A stretch of DNA of 64,000 nt, taken from the NCBI RefSeq assembly GCF_003260015.1, contig NZ_QCXS01000002.1, positions 2,418,001 through 2,482,000 on the forward strand, in the 5' to 3' direction. Shown here in pieces: positions 43,027-51,997 of this stretch. The stretch comes from Nakamurella deserti (lineage in GTDB: Bacteria > Actinomycetota > Actinomycetes > Mycobacteriales > Nakamurellaceae). Made by a program: the position numbers and the translations under genes. Below the pieces are notes generated by a model. It was not told the DNA's origin. It saw only the letters and a list, made by a program, of their open reading frames with translations, and searched no databases. The stretch's first letter is position 1. The number at the start of each line of letters is the position of its first letter.

Positions 43027-43775
43027 GGTGGCTGCACCCGCTCCCCGCCCCGGGCAACGCCGACGACCGGGTCGATCTCGACGCCGCCTACTGGATCGAC
43101 GAGCCGGGTCGGCAGGTGGTGACCGGGATGATGGTCAGCACCGCCGACGGCGCCGCCCAGCTGGACGGCCGCTCGGGCGGGCTCGGGAACGCCGCCGACA
43201 GTGCGCTCTTCGCCCTGCTGCGTGCCCAGGCCGACGTCCTGCTGGTCGGTGCGGCGACCGCCCGCGCCGAGGGCTACGCCGGTGACCACCCGTCGCCGGA
43301 GTTGCGGGAACTGCGGGCCCGGCGCGGCCTCTCCAGGGCCCCGCGGATGGCTGTGGTGACCAACCGGCTGGAACTCACCCCGGCCGATCCGCTCTTCACC
43401 GACACGGAGGTCCGGCCGCTGGTCGTCACCAGCGAGGCATCGCCGCGGGCCGCCCGTGACGCGCTGGCCGACGTCGCCGACGTGGTCGTGGCCGGCACCG
43501 GGCGGGTGGACGTCGGGCGGGCCCTGGACGCGCTGGCCGACCGGGGTCTGCGCCGGGTGAGTTGTGAGGGCGGCCCCAGCCTGCTGGCCCAGGTGATCGC
43601 CACGGACCGGCTCGACGAGCTGCGGTTGACGCTGGCGCCGCTGCTCACCGCGGGCGACGCGCACCGGATCACCGCCGGCCCGGTGATCGCGCCCCGCGGG
43701 ATGGAGCTGGTGCACCTGCTGGCCGACGGCGACCACCTGTTCCTGCGGTACCGCGTCACCGGGGTGCGCCGGTGA
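43023..43775 (+). CDS. RibD C-terminal-type pyrimidine reductase (Rv2671-like)
   Basis: 250 residues from ATG 43023. DHFR-fold reductase without a deaminase domain: GMMVSTADGAAQLDGRSG, ADVLLVGAATARAEGY, RVSCEGGPSLLAQ and LTLAPLLTAGDA are the NADPH- and substrate-site motifs. The nearest characterised protein I recall is M. tuberculosis Rv2671, a stand-alone RibD-like enzyme reported to have dihydrofolate reductase activity. It is translationally coupled (GTGA) to a folP2-type gene, which strengthens a pterin/folate link over riboflavin. Substrate remains inference. Confidence 0.85.
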   Translation: MRWLHPLPAPGNADDRVDLDAAYWIDEPGRQVVTGMMVSTADGAAQLDGRSGGLGNAADSALFALLRAQADVLLVGAATARAEGYAGDHPSPELRELRARRGLSRAPRMAVVTNRLELTPADPLFTDTEVRPLVVTSEASPRAARDALADVADVVVAGTGRVDVGRALDALADRGLRRVSCEGGPSLLAQVIATDRLDELRLTLAPLLTAGDAHRITAGPVIAPRGMELVHLLADGDHLFLRYRVTGVRR

Positions 43776-44656
43776 CCGCTCCCGGCCCACTACGGCTGGG
43801 CACCCGCACCTTCGCCCCCACCGACCTCGTGGTGATGGCCATCGTCAACCGCACGCCGGACTCGTTCTACGACCAGGGGGCGACGTTCGCCCAGGACCGT
43901 GCGGTCGAGGCCGCGGTGACGGCACTGGACGCCGGCGCGGCGATCGTCGACATCGGCGGCGTGAAGGCCGGTGTCGGGGAGTTCGTCTCGGCAGCGCAGG
44001 AGATCGACCGGGTGGTGCCCGTCGTCGCGGAGGTGCGGCGGCTGCGCCCGGACGCCGTGATCAGCGTCGACACCTGGCGCGCGGAGGTCGGCCGGGCGGT
44101 CGTGGCGGCCGGCGCCGACCTGCTCAACGACGCGTGGGAGGGACACGACCCCGCGCTGGCGGCGGTGGCCGGTGCCACCGGCGCCGGACTGGTCTGCATG
44201 CACGCCGGCCATCTGCCGCCCCGGACGGATCCGCACAACCCGGTCTACGACGACGTCGTCACCGACGTGGTGCGCACCGTCGACCGGTTGGCCGCCGCGG
44301 CCCTGGCGGCGGGGGTCCGCCCGGACGGCATCCTCGTCGACCCGGGACACGACTTCGGCAAGACGACCGTCCAGTCCCTCGAGGTCACCCGCCGGCTGCC
44401 GGAACTGGTCGCCACCGGCCGACCGGTGCTCGTGGCGTTGTCGAACAAGGACTTCATCGGCGAGACCCTGGACCTGCCGACCGGTGACCGCCTCACCGGG
44501 ACGATGGCGGCGGCCGCGGTCAGCGCGTGGCTCGGCGCCCGGGTGTTCCGGGTGCACAACGTGGTGCCGATCCGCCAGGTGCTCGACATGGTCTCCGCCA
44601 TCCGCGGTGACCGGCCACCGGCGGTGGCCCGGCGCGGCATCTATCCGGAGGGCTGA
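43772..44656 (+). CDS. folP2: Dihydropteroate synthase-like protein, FolP2 type
   Basis: 294 residues from GTG 43772, overlapping the reductase stop by 4 bp. DHPS TIM barrel: VMAIVNRTPDSFYDQGATF, ISVDTW, DPGHDFGKT and SNKDFIGETL. The canonical DIGGESTRPG loop is instead DIGGVKAGVG, as in mycobacterial FolP2 (Rv1207), which does not replace FolP1 as a DHPS. So the protein keeps the pterin pocket but probably not ordinary pABA condensation. Here it is paired with a RibD-like reductase rather than with gpgS as in mycobacteria. Confidence 0.9.
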   Translation: MTAPGPLRLGTRTFAPTDLVVMAIVNRTPDSFYDQGATFAQDRAVEAAVTALDAGAAIVDIGGVKAGVGEFVSAAQEIDRVVPVVAEVRRLRPDAVISVDTWRAEVGRAVVAAGADLLNDAWEGHDPALAAVAGATGAGLVCMHAGHLPPRTDPHNPVYDDVVTDVVRTVDRLAAAALAAGVRPDGILVDPGHDFGKTTVQSLEVTRRLPELVATGRPVLVALSNKDFIGETLDLPTGDRLTGTMAAAAVSAWLGARVFRVHNVVPIRQVLDMVSAIRGDRPPAVARRGIYPEG

Positions 44657-44783
44657 CCGCATTCTTCGCTTCGAGGACAGGACGCGGCGGGAGGGCTGCG
44701 CCGATCGGGGTGGACCACCCGATCAGCCACGTTCGTGCATACCTTGCGTCATCATGCCGCACGAACGGCCCGGTCCCGGAACA

Positions 44784-45164
44784 ATGAACACCATGACGTC
44801 CACCGCGAACGACGACGTGATCGTCACCGTGGTCGACGACATCATCCTGCTGAAATGGACCGAGGGCATCACCATCACCGAGGACGCCGCCCGCACCGCC
44901 GCCGCCTTCGTCAACCGGATCAGCGCCGACCGGCGGCGACCGATGATCGTGGACATGACCCGGACGGCGGCCGTCACCCGGCAGGCGCGCACGGTGTTCC
45001 TGGAACCCGGCGCCGCCTCGCGCATCGCACTGCTCGGCACCTCACCGGTCGACCGTGTGATCGCCAACTTCGTCCTCGGGGTCAGCAACCTGCCCTGCCC
45101 CACCCGGTTCTTCACCTCCGAGACGGCTGCCCGGTCCTGGCTCCGCGGCGTCGTGTCGGCATGA
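44784..45164 (+). CDS. STAS-like DUF7793-type small protein
   Basis: 126 residues from ATG 44784 (ATG 44793 also possible). The alternating strand-helix pattern suggests a SpoIIAA/STAS-like fold: VIVTVVDDIILLKWTEG, RRPMIVDMTRTAAVTRQAR, ASRIALLGTSPVDRVIANF and FFTSETAARSWL. Matches the actinobacterial DUF7793 pattern. Function unknown. Its TGA overlaps the ATG of the GGDEF-EAL gene (ATGA), so the two products are made together and may act together. Confidence 0.65.
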   Translation: MNTMTSTANDDVIVTVVDDIILLKWTEGITITEDAARTAAAFVNRISADRRRPMIVDMTRTAAVTRQARTVFLEPGAASRIALLGTSPVDRVIANFVLGVSNLPCPTRFFTSETAARSWLRGVVSA

Positions 45165-46726
45165 CGGACCCGGCCGAGGATCCGCGCCTGGCGCAGCTGG
45201 TGGACGTGATCGTCCAGCTGGCGTCGGGTGATCTCACCGTGCGTGTCCCGCCGTCGCCGGCCCGGGACACCATCGACGCCGTCATCACCGGCATCAACCT
45301 GCTCGCCGAGGAGCTGGACGCGGTCTACCAGCACCTGGAGGCCCGCGTCGCCGAACGGACGCGCGAGCTGGCCACCGCAGAGGAGTCCCTCCGCCGGCTC
45401 GCGCTGACCGACGCCCTGACCGGGCTGGCCAACCGCACCCTGCTCGCCGACCGGATCAGCCAGGCGGTGGCCCGCGCCGACCGGGGCGGTCTGCCGCCCG
45501 CCGTCATCCTCATCGACCTCGACGAGTTCAAGGTCATCAACGACAGCCTCGGACACAGTGCGGGCGACACCGTGCTGATCGTCATCGCCGACCGGCTGCG
45601 CGGCGTGGTCCGTGCCTCGGACACGATCGGCCGGCTCGGCGGCGACGAGTTCGCCATCGTGCTGCCCGACACCACCGAGGAGGAGGCGTTGCAGGTCGCC
45701 CGGCGGGCGCTGTCGGCCCTGCAGCTGCCGGTGCCGATCGGGGGCCGGCAGGTCGCGATCTCGGCCAGTCTGGGGCTGCGGCTGGGCATGGCCGGCCAGG
45801 ACGGCGAGATGCTGCTGCGGGACGCCGACATCGCCATGTACCGGGCCAAGGCCCAGGGGCGCAGCAACGTGCAGGTCTTCGAGCCGTCGATGCAGGTGGC
45901 CGCGCAACGGCGGATGGAGCTGCTCGCCGAACTCGGCGAGGCCATCCAGCGCGACGAGCTGTGCCTGGTCTACCAGCCCGTCGTCGGGCTCGCCGACGGG
46001 CGGGTGCGCGGCGCCGAGGCGTTGCTGCGCTGGCGCCACGCCCGCGAGGGGACCATCCTGCCCGGCGCCTTCCTGGCGCTGGCCGAGGAGAGCGGCATCA
46101 TCGCCGACCTGGGCCGGTGGATCCTCGGCAGCGCGATCGACACGCTGCGCAGCTGGACGCCCGACCTGGCGGCCGACGCGCCCTTCGTCGCCGCGGTGAA
46201 CGTCTCGGCGGTGGAGCTCCGGCGGCCCGGGCTGGCGGGATTCGTCCGCGACACGTTGGCCGCCGCCGGCGTCCCGGCCGGTCGCCTCGCCCTGGAGGTG
46301 CCCGAGTCGGCCCTGATGGGCGACGACCCGGCCGTCCTGCGGACCCTCACGGAGCTGCGCGGGATCGGCGTCGGCGTGCACATCGACGACTTCGGGGCGG
46401 GTGCGTCACCGCTCGCGGCGCTGCGGGACCTCCCGGTCGACACGGTCAAGCTCGACCGGGCGGTCGTCGCGCGGATCGGTGACGCCGGCACCCGCTGCCG
46501 GTTCGCCCGCGCGGTGCTGGACATGGTCGCCGCGGTGGGCCTGGCGGTCGTCGTGCAGGGGGTGGAGACGGCCGGGCAACTGGCCGAGATCCGGGACTGG
46601 GGCGCGGACCGCGCTCAGGGATACTTCTTCGGCCGGCCGGTTCCGCCGGACACCTTCCGCACCCTCCTGCGCGCGGGATCCGCCGATGGCGCCGTGGCGA
46701 CGGACTCCCCCGACGGGCCGGGCTGA
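45161..46726 (+). CDS. GGDEF-EAL protein with HAMP-like N-terminus
   Basis: 521 residues from ATG 45161, soluble. Residues 1-80 form a HAMP-like/coiled-coil signalling region (QLASGDLTVRVPP, YQHLEARVAERTREL). GGDEF: active-site RLGGDEF (160-164), inhibitory I-site RASD (151-154) and DPLTGL-like TDALTGLANRTLL. EAL: EALLRW (Glu286), NVSAVEL, LEVPES, DDFGAG and VKLD are intact, but the usual EGVE reads VVVQGVET with Gln466 (CAG at 46556). So diguanylate cyclase activity should be intact, while c-di-GMP hydrolysis may be impaired. Coupled to the DUF7793 gene. Confidence 0.9.
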   Translation: MTDPAEDPRLAQLVDVIVQLASGDLTVRVPPSPARDTIDAVITGINLLAEELDAVYQHLEARVAERTRELATAEESLRRLALTDALTGLANRTLLADRISQAVARADRGGLPPAVILIDLDEFKVINDSLGHSAGDTVLIVIADRLRGVVRASDTIGRLGGDEFAIVLPDTTEEEALQVARRALSALQLPVPIGGRQVAISASLGLRLGMAGQDGEMLLRDADIAMYRAKAQGRSNVQVFEPSMQVAAQRRMELLAELGEAIQRDELCLVYQPVVGLADGRVRGAEALLRWRHAREGTILPGAFLALAEESGIIADLGRWILGSAIDTLRSWTPDLAADAPFVAAVNVSAVELRRPGLAGFVRDTLAAAGVPAGRLALEVPESALMGDDPAVLRTLTELRGIGVGVHIDDFGAGASPLAALRDLPVDTVKLDRAVVARIGDAGTRCRFARAVLDMVAAVGLAVVVQGVETAGQLAEIRDWGADRAQGYFFGRPVPPDTFRTLLRAGSADGAVATDSPDGPG

Positions 46727-46744
46727 CCAGAACGGACCGCACCG

Positions 46745-47611
46745 ATGGACGTCCCCCGCCGGCTGGGCCGCCGTTCGACCGCCTGGCGCGGATCGCTGCG
46801 ACGCGGCCTGCTGGTGCCGCGCGTCGCGGTGCTCGGGTCCCGGGCCCCGCGCGATCCGCTGCTGGCCTGGCAACGCTACTGGGCCGGGATCAGCACGACC
46901 GGGTCGGGCGGCGAGGTGCTCTGGGACGTCGACGAGGACGACGAGTTCGACCGGTACCGGGAGCTGCTGCTGCGCCACACCGACGTCTCGTTGCCGGTGG
47001 TGGACCTGGGGTGCGGCAACGGACGCTTCACCCGCCGGCTGGCGACCGTCTACCCCCGCGCGATCGGCGTCGACGTCGCCGCGGCCGCAGTCGACCGGGC
47101 CCGGGCGGAGACCGCCGCGGATCCGCGGGTGGAGTTCCGCACCGTCGACGTGACGGCGGCCGGAGCGGTCGCCGCACTGGCGGCGGAACTCGGCCCGGTC
47201 AACCTCTTCGTCCGCGGGGTGCTGCACGTGCTCGACCGACCGGCGCAGCGCCGGCTGGCCGCCGGCGCCCGGCAGCTGGTGGGAGGTGACGGCCGGCTGC
47301 TGCTGGCCGAGACCGCCTTCCGCGGCAGTGGCCTGCAGTACCTCGAATCGCTGGGAGCCGGCCCACGCGCCATTCCGATGCCGCTGGCTCGCGCGATCGG
47401 CGGCCTTCCGCGGCCCGGGGCCTTCGGCGCCGCCGAACGGGCGGCCGCCTTTCCCTCGTCGGACTGGACGGTGCTCGTCGAGGGCGACACGCACATCCGG
47501 GCGGTGCCGATGCGCACGACGTCGGTACCCGAGGAGATCCCGGGGTACCTGGCGGTGCTGGCCGCACGGACGCCCCCGTCCGGTGCCCCCGCTACGCACT
47601 CCCCGGCCTGA
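46745..47611 (+). CDS. Class I SAM-dependent methyltransferase
   Basis: 288 residues from ATG 46745. Motif I VVDLGCGNGRFTRRLA, motif II AIGVDVAAAAVDRAR, then FRTVDVTAAG, GPVNLFVRGVLHVLD and LVGGDGRLLLAE mark the Rossmann methyltransferase fold. An Arg-rich N-terminus and a long C-terminal part (about 190-288) surround the core, the latter probably the substrate lid. Substrate unknown. It lies 18 bp after the GGDEF-EAL gene and is probably cotranscribed. Confidence 0.8.
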   Translation: MDVPRRLGRRSTAWRGSLRRGLLVPRVAVLGSRAPRDPLLAWQRYWAGISTTGSGGEVLWDVDEDDEFDRYRELLLRHTDVSLPVVDLGCGNGRFTRRLATVYPRAIGVDVAAAAVDRARAETAADPRVEFRTVDVTAAGAVAALAAELGPVNLFVRGVLHVLDRPAQRRLAAGARQLVGGDGRLLLAETAFRGSGLQYLESLGAGPRAIPMPLARAIGGLPRPGAFGAAERAAAFPSSDWTVLVEGDTHIRAVPMRTTSVPEEIPGYLAVLAARTPPSGAPATHSPA

Positions 47612-47796
47612 CCGTCGTCGTGAGACCGGCCGGCGCCCGACGGCCGGGTGGTGCCCGTCGCCGGCGACACCGGCTCCGCGCCGGTCACCCTGGACATGGC
47701 CCCACCGACCGTCGACGCGCGCGGTGCAACCCGCCGCCCGGCCCGGTCCGTCCGGTCTGCAGGCCCGTCCGGGCCGCGGACGGACGGGGTGGGCGG

Positions 47797-48336
47797 ATGG
47801 GATGGCGAGCTGTCGTCGCGGCAGTCGGGGCGGCCGCGTGCTGCATGGCGTGTCAGCCGGCGGCGGCGGTGCCCGAGCCGACCCGCACCACCACCGCCAC
47901 GGTCGCGACGATCACGCCCGCCGCTCCGACGGCGACCGCAGCGCCGACGACGCCCGCCGCCCCGTCCGCCGTCACCGCACCGACGGTCGACCGGGCCGAC
48001 GCCTGCGGACCGGTCGAGTTGCCGTCCCGGCCGTTGACCGATGCCGATGTCGTGGTCGACCTGGTGGCCTGCGGGGCGGCCGGCGCCCCCGTCCCCTGGC
48101 GGGAGGGCGAACGGGCGGAAGCGGAGGCGGCGCTGCGCATCCCCGGACTCCCGGCGGAGAGCTTCGCCGGCATCACCTGTGCGGGACCGATGGTGCCGGA
48201 CCTGACCTTCGTCGCGCTGCTCGGCACCGGGCAGGTCATCCTGGTCGAGACGCCGGCCGTCTCCGGTCCGTGCCCGGTCCTCGCGCCCGCCGTCGCCGAA
48301 CTCGTCGACCGGCTCGCCGAGCGGGACCGCGGCTGA
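47797..48336 (+). CDS. Putative lipoprotein with Thr/Ala/Pro linker, 179 aa
   Basis: Not recognised. ATG 47797, hydrophobic N-terminus (AVVAAVGAAACCM) ending in ACQ as a likely lipobox cysteine, then a 45-residue Thr/Pro/Ala linker and a globular part with paired cysteines (ACGPVELPS, LVACGAAG, GITCAGPM, GPCPVLAP). The cysteine pattern suggests disulphides in an exported protein. No family recognised. Convergent with the 115-aa minus-strand gene, stops 4 bp apart. Confidence 0.6.
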   Translation: MGWRAVVAAVGAAACCMACQPAAAVPEPTRTTTATVATITPAAPTATAAPTTPAAPSAVTAPTVDRADACGPVELPSRPLTDADVVVDLVACGAAGAPVPWREGERAEAEAALRIPGLPAESFAGITCAGPMVPDLTFVALLGTGQVILVETPAVSGPCPVLAPAVAELVDRLAERDRG

Positions 48337-48340
48337 GCCG

Positions 48341-48688
48341 TCAGTACCGCAGCTGCCCCGTCCGTTTGGCCGCTTCGATCTGGGCGGCCGTCGCGGGCGT
48401 GAGGATGCGTCCTGGCACAAGGTGGCTCTGGTCGATGAAGTGGGTGCCCGTCAGGTGCAGCCGGTAGGTGCAGGAACCCAGCCAACCGGCGTCGCAGAGC
48501 ACCCAGGCCTGCAGGTAGCCGACGACCACGGCCAGCGGAGCGATGGCGGACACGGTCGCCGGCGGCACGAAGTGCGGCGTCCGCCCGTACAGGGCCGGCA
48601 GGTCGATGGCGACGTGGCGCGGCGGCGACACCGACCGGATCAGCCGAGCCCGGTAGGCGGCGTCCTGAGGGGTACGGCTCTCCGACAT
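48341..48688 (-). CDS. Hypothetical protein, 115 aa
   Basis: Not recognised. From ATG 48688. A hydrophobic segment (ATVSAIAPLAVVVGYLQAWVL) lies in the middle, followed by CDAGWLGSCTYRLHLTG with two cysteines, and FIDQSHLVPGRILTPATAAQ at the C-terminus. No signal peptide at the start. Downstream of pstB on the same strand but separated by a strong terminator, so it has its own promoter. Confidence 0.5.
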   Translation of the reverse strand: MSESRTPQDAAYRARLIRSVSPPRHVAIDLPALYGRTPHFVPPATVSAIAPLAVVVGYLQAWVLCDAGWLGSCTYRLHLTGTHFIDQSHLVPGRILTPATAAQIEAAKRTGQLRY

Positions 48689-48743
48689 CGCGTTCGATCA
48701 TACGTTCGACACAGGGCCCCGGGTTCCGTCCCCGGACAGACCA

Positions 48744-48778
48744 CGGCGCCGGTGGCGGTCCTGCTGCCACCGGCGCCG
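48744..48778 (-). terminator. Terminator of the pst operon
   Basis: Perfect 13-bp stem (CGGCGCCGGTGGC and complement) with a 9-nt loop, 46 bp beyond the pstB stop. Confidence 0.75.
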
Positions 48779-48823
48779 CCGGTACCGCGTGAGGCTCCCG
48801 GACCGGGGCCCGAAAGGGACGAC

Positions 48824-49603
48824 TCAGCCGAAGCGGCCGGAGATGTAGTCCTCGGTGGCCTTCTGGCTGGGGTTGGAGAAGATCTTCGCGGTCTCGTCGT
48901 ACTCGATGAGCTTGCCGGGCTGGCCGACGCCGGCCAGGTTGAAGAACGCGGTGCGGTCGCTGACCCGGGCGGCCTGCTGCATGTTGTGGGTGACGATGAC
49001 GATCGTGTAGCTCTGCTTGAGCTCGCTGATCAGGTCCTCGATGGCCAGCGTGGAGATCGGGTCCAGCGCCGAGCAGGGCTCGTCCATCAGCAGTACCTCG
49101 GGCTCGACCGCGATGGCGCGGGCGATGCACAGCCGCTGCTGCTGGCCGCCGGACAGGCCGGCGCCCGGCCGGTTCAGCCGGGTCTTGACCTCTTCCCACA
49201 GGTTCGCGCCGCGCAACGAGCGCTCGACGATGTCGTCGTACTCCTTCTTCGACTTCTTCGACCCGGCCAGCTTGTAGCCGGCGATGACGTTGTCGTAGAT
49301 GGACATCGACGGGAAGGGGTTGGCCTTCTGGAAGACCATCCCGACGGTGCGGCGGACGTTGACCGGGTCGACGCCGGGGCCGTAGAGGTCCTCCCCGTCG
49401 AGCAGCACCTTGCCGGTGACCTTGCCGGACGGGATCACCTCGTGCATCCGGTTCAGGGTCCGCAGGAAGGTGGACTTGCCGCAGCCGGACGGCCCGATGA
49501 AGGCGGTGACGGTGAGCGGGGCGATGTTGATCGAGGCGCCTTCCACCGCGAGGAAGTCCCCGTAGTAGACGTTGAGGTCCTCGACGTCGATGCGCTTGGC
49601 CAT
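48824..49603 (-). CDS. pstB: Phosphate ABC transporter ATP-binding protein PstB
   Basis: 259 residues. Walker [11 protein letters not shown]-loop FQKANPFP (the PstB-typical variant), ABC signature LSGGQQQR and Walker B LLMDEP are intact; [23 protein letters not shown] is a standard PstB start. It powers high-affinity phosphate import and, through contact with PhoU, signals to SenX3. Last gene of pstSCAB, 49 bp after pstA. Confidence 0.97.
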   Translation of the reverse strand: MAKRIDVEDLNVYYGDFLAVEGASINIAPLTVTAFIGPSGCGKSTFLRTLNRMHEVIPSGKVTGKVLLDGEDLYGPGVDPVNVRRTVGMVFQKANPFPSMSIYDNVIAGYKLAGSKKSKKEYDDIVERSLRGANLWEEVKTRLNRPGAGLSGGQQQRLCIARAIAVEPEVLLMDEPCSALDPISTLAIEDLISELKQSYTIVIVTHNMQQAARVSDRTAFFNLAGVGQPGKLIEYDETAKIFSNPSQKATEDYISGRFG

Positions 49604-49652
49604 GTCAGTGGTTCTCTCTCAGGATGGTGGGGCCGCTGGCCGGGAAGCAGTG

Positions 49653-50738
49653 TCAGCGTGACTTGGGCTGGGTGAGCTTGGCGATGAGCCGGGCGACGAT
49701 GTTGAGGATCAGGATGATCAGCACCAGCACCAGCGCCGCACCCCAGGCGCGCTCGATGGTGAACTGGGTGACCGAGCCGCCGCGCTTGCCCAGCTGGTCC
49801 CAGATCATCATCGGCAGCGTCGCCTGGTCGTCACCGAACAGGTCGGCGTTGATCCGCGGGGCGTAGCCGACGAGCAGGATCAGCGGCGCGGTCTCGCCGG
49901 CGACGCGGGCGATGGCCAGCAGCGCCGAGGTGATGAGGCCCGACAGCGCCGTGGGCAGCACGACCTTGAGGATGGTGCGCCACTTCGGCACACCGAGCGC
50001 GTAGGAGGACTCCCGCAGCTCGCGGGGCACCAGCTTGAGCATCTCCTCCGACGACCGCACCGCGACCGGCAGCATCAGGATCGCCAGCGCGATCGATCCG
50101 GCGGCCCCGAAGGGGCGCAGCCCGAAGCCCAGCAGCAGGAAGGTGAAGACGAACAGGCCGGCGACGATCGACGGCACACCCGTCATCACGTCGACGAAGA
50201 AGGTGACGGCCTTGGCGAACCGGCCCTTGCCGTACTCGACGAGGTAGATGGCGGTCAGGATGCCGACCGGCAGCGCGATGAGCGAGGCCAGGCCGACCTG
50301 CAGCAGGGTGCCGAGGATGGCGGCGTAGACGCCACCGCCTCCTACCCGGGTGCTGACGCCGTTCATGGAGTGGGTGAGGAAGTTCCAGTCCAGCGCCCCG
50401 GCGCCCTTGACGACGATGAAACCGAGGATGAGCGTCAGCGGCACCAGCGCGGCCACGAAGGACGCGTAGATGAGGGTCGAGGCGAACCGGTCCTTGGCCC
50501 GGCGCTTGCCCTCGACCGAGAACGACCAGGCGGTGAGCACGATGATGAAGAGCGCGGCCGCGGTGAAGAACGCGGTGCCCCAGCCCTCCCAGCCGATGCC
50601 GAACTTCGCGGCCAGGGCCAGACCCACCGCGATCGCCGCGCTGGCCGGGACCGCCCAGCTCGGGATGCGGTTGCCGACCAGGGCGGACGGCGCCTTCTTC
50701 AGCGGCGACCGGTTGTCGGAGTAGCTCAGCGTCGCCAT
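49653..50738 (-). CDS. pstA: Phosphate ABC transporter permease PstA
   Basis: 361 residues from ATG 50738, sharing one base with the pstC stop (TGATG). An N-terminal extension with two helices precedes the six-helix permease core. The EAA-loop-like region SYALGVPKWRTILKVVLPTA and MTGVPSIVAGLFVFTF identify PstA. Forms the membrane channel with PstC. Confidence 0.95.
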   Translation of the reverse strand: MATLSYSDNRSPLKKAPSALVGNRIPSWAVPASAAIAVGLALAAKFGIGWEGWGTAFFTAAALFIIVLTAWSFSVEGKRRAKDRFASTLIYASFVAALVPLTLILGFIVVKGAGALDWNFLTHSMNGVSTRVGGGGVYAAILGTLLQVGLASLIALPVGILTAIYLVEYGKGRFAKAVTFFVDVMTGVPSIVAGLFVFTFLLLGFGLRPFGAAGSIALAILMLPVAVRSSEEMLKLVPRELRESSYALGVPKWRTILKVVLPTALSGLITSALLAIARVAGETAPLILLVGYAPRINADLFGDDQATLPMMIWDQLGKRGGSVTQFTIERAWGAALVLVLIILILNIVARLIAKLTQPKSR

Positions 50739-51892
50739 CAGACGAAGTCCTTCCTGCGGGCGATCACGAGACGCGCGGCGGAGTTGACCACCAGGGTGAT
50801 CACGAAGAGGAACAAGCCGGACAGGATCAGCGCCGGGATGCCCAGCTCCGAACCGGCGGCCTCGCCGAACTTGTTGGCGATGTTGGCCGAGATGGTGTCG
50901 CCGCCGGGCTCGGTGAGGTGCCAGTTGATCTTGAAACCGGAGTTGAGGACGAGCGCCACGGCGATGGTCTCGCCCAGCGCCCGGCCCAGGCCCAGCATCG
51001 CGGCGGAGATCATGCCGGGGCGGCCGAACGGCAGTACCGCGGTCTGGATCGACTCCCACTTGGTGGCGCCGAGAGCGAGTGCGGCGTCGATGGTCTCGCG
51101 CGGGGTCTGCAGGAACACCTCGCGGCTGACGGCCGAGACGATCGGGATGATCATGATCGCCAGCACGACGCCGGCGATGAGCAGGCTCTTGCCGTACTGG
51201 TTGACGGTGAGCGGGGTGGAGGTCGCGAACAGCGGGATCCAACCGAAGTAGTCGGTCAACCACTTCTGGAAGCCGGTGGTCTCCGGCACCAGGAAGTACA
51301 GGCCCCACATGCCGAAGATCAGTGACGGGACGGCGGCCAGCAGGTCGACGACGCCGCCCAGCACGGTGGCGAGCCGACGGCGGGCGTACTGCGAGATGAA
51401 CAGCGCGATGCCGATGGCCACCGGCACGCCGATGATCATCGCGATCACCGAGCTGACGATGGTGCCGAAGAGCAGCGCGGCCATGCCGAAGAGCGGCGGG
51501 TTGGCGCCGGGGCTCCAGACCTGGGTGGTGAGGAGATTGCCGGAGTTGCCGCTGAAGGCCGGGATCGCCTTCCAGATCAGGAAGAACGCGATGGCCGCCA
51601 TGATGACCAGCAGCAGGCCGCCGGAACCGGCGGCCAGACCCTTGAACACCTGGTCGCCGAGACGGACGGACCGACCCGTGATCGGGACGGGCTCCCGGGG
51701 GTGGGTGACGTCCTTGGCGGTGTCGATGACCGCGACCGGACCGAGTGAGGTCGGCTTCCCCGGATCGGCGTCGATGTGGACGCCCGCGTCGGCCGGCGCA
51801 CCGGCCGGTGGACGCGGGGACTTCTCGGGATCGACGTCGCTCACGTCTTCCATCATCAGGTCTGCCCTGTCCGAGCCGTTCGTGCTTTCCAT
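50738..51892 (-). CDS. pstC: Phosphate ABC transporter permease PstC
   Basis: 384 residues from ATG 51892. About 80 cytoplasmic, Pro/Asp-rich residues precede the first helix, longer than in E. coli PstC. The permease domain includes LLAAVPSLIFGMWGLYFLV and the EAA-like ALALGATKWESIQTAVLPF; GLGRALGETIAVALVL is the usual PstC signature. Second gene of the pst operon, 105 bp after pstS. Confidence 0.95.
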   Translation of the reverse strand: MESTNGSDRADLMMEDVSDVDPEKSPRPPAGAPADAGVHIDADPGKPTSLGPVAVIDTAKDVTHPREPVPITGRSVRLGDQVFKGLAAGSGGLLLVIMAAIAFFLIWKAIPAFSGNSGNLLTTQVWSPGANPPLFGMAALLFGTIVSSVIAMIIGVPVAIGIALFISQYARRRLATVLGGVVDLLAAVPSLIFGMWGLYFLVPETTGFQKWLTDYFGWIPLFATSTPLTVNQYGKSLLIAGVVLAIMIIPIVSAVSREVFLQTPRETIDAALALGATKWESIQTAVLPFGRPGMISAAMLGLGRALGETIAVALVLNSGFKINWHLTEPGGDTISANIANKFGEAAGSELGIPALILSGLFLFVITLVVNSAARLVIARRKDFV

Positions 51893-51997
51893 TGTCCCTC
51901 AACCACTCGTCGTGGATCGGCTGTCAGATGCGTGACGTGCAGGTGCCCGCGTCGCGGTCCCGGGCGGGACCGACGACGCGGGCATCGGCGGGGGTAC

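Noticed and set aside
42950-47710. Shared 15-mer GACATGGCCCCACCG near 42955 and 47695
   Set aside because: Only two copies, not symmetric and in different positions relative to genes; compatible with chance in GC-rich DNA.
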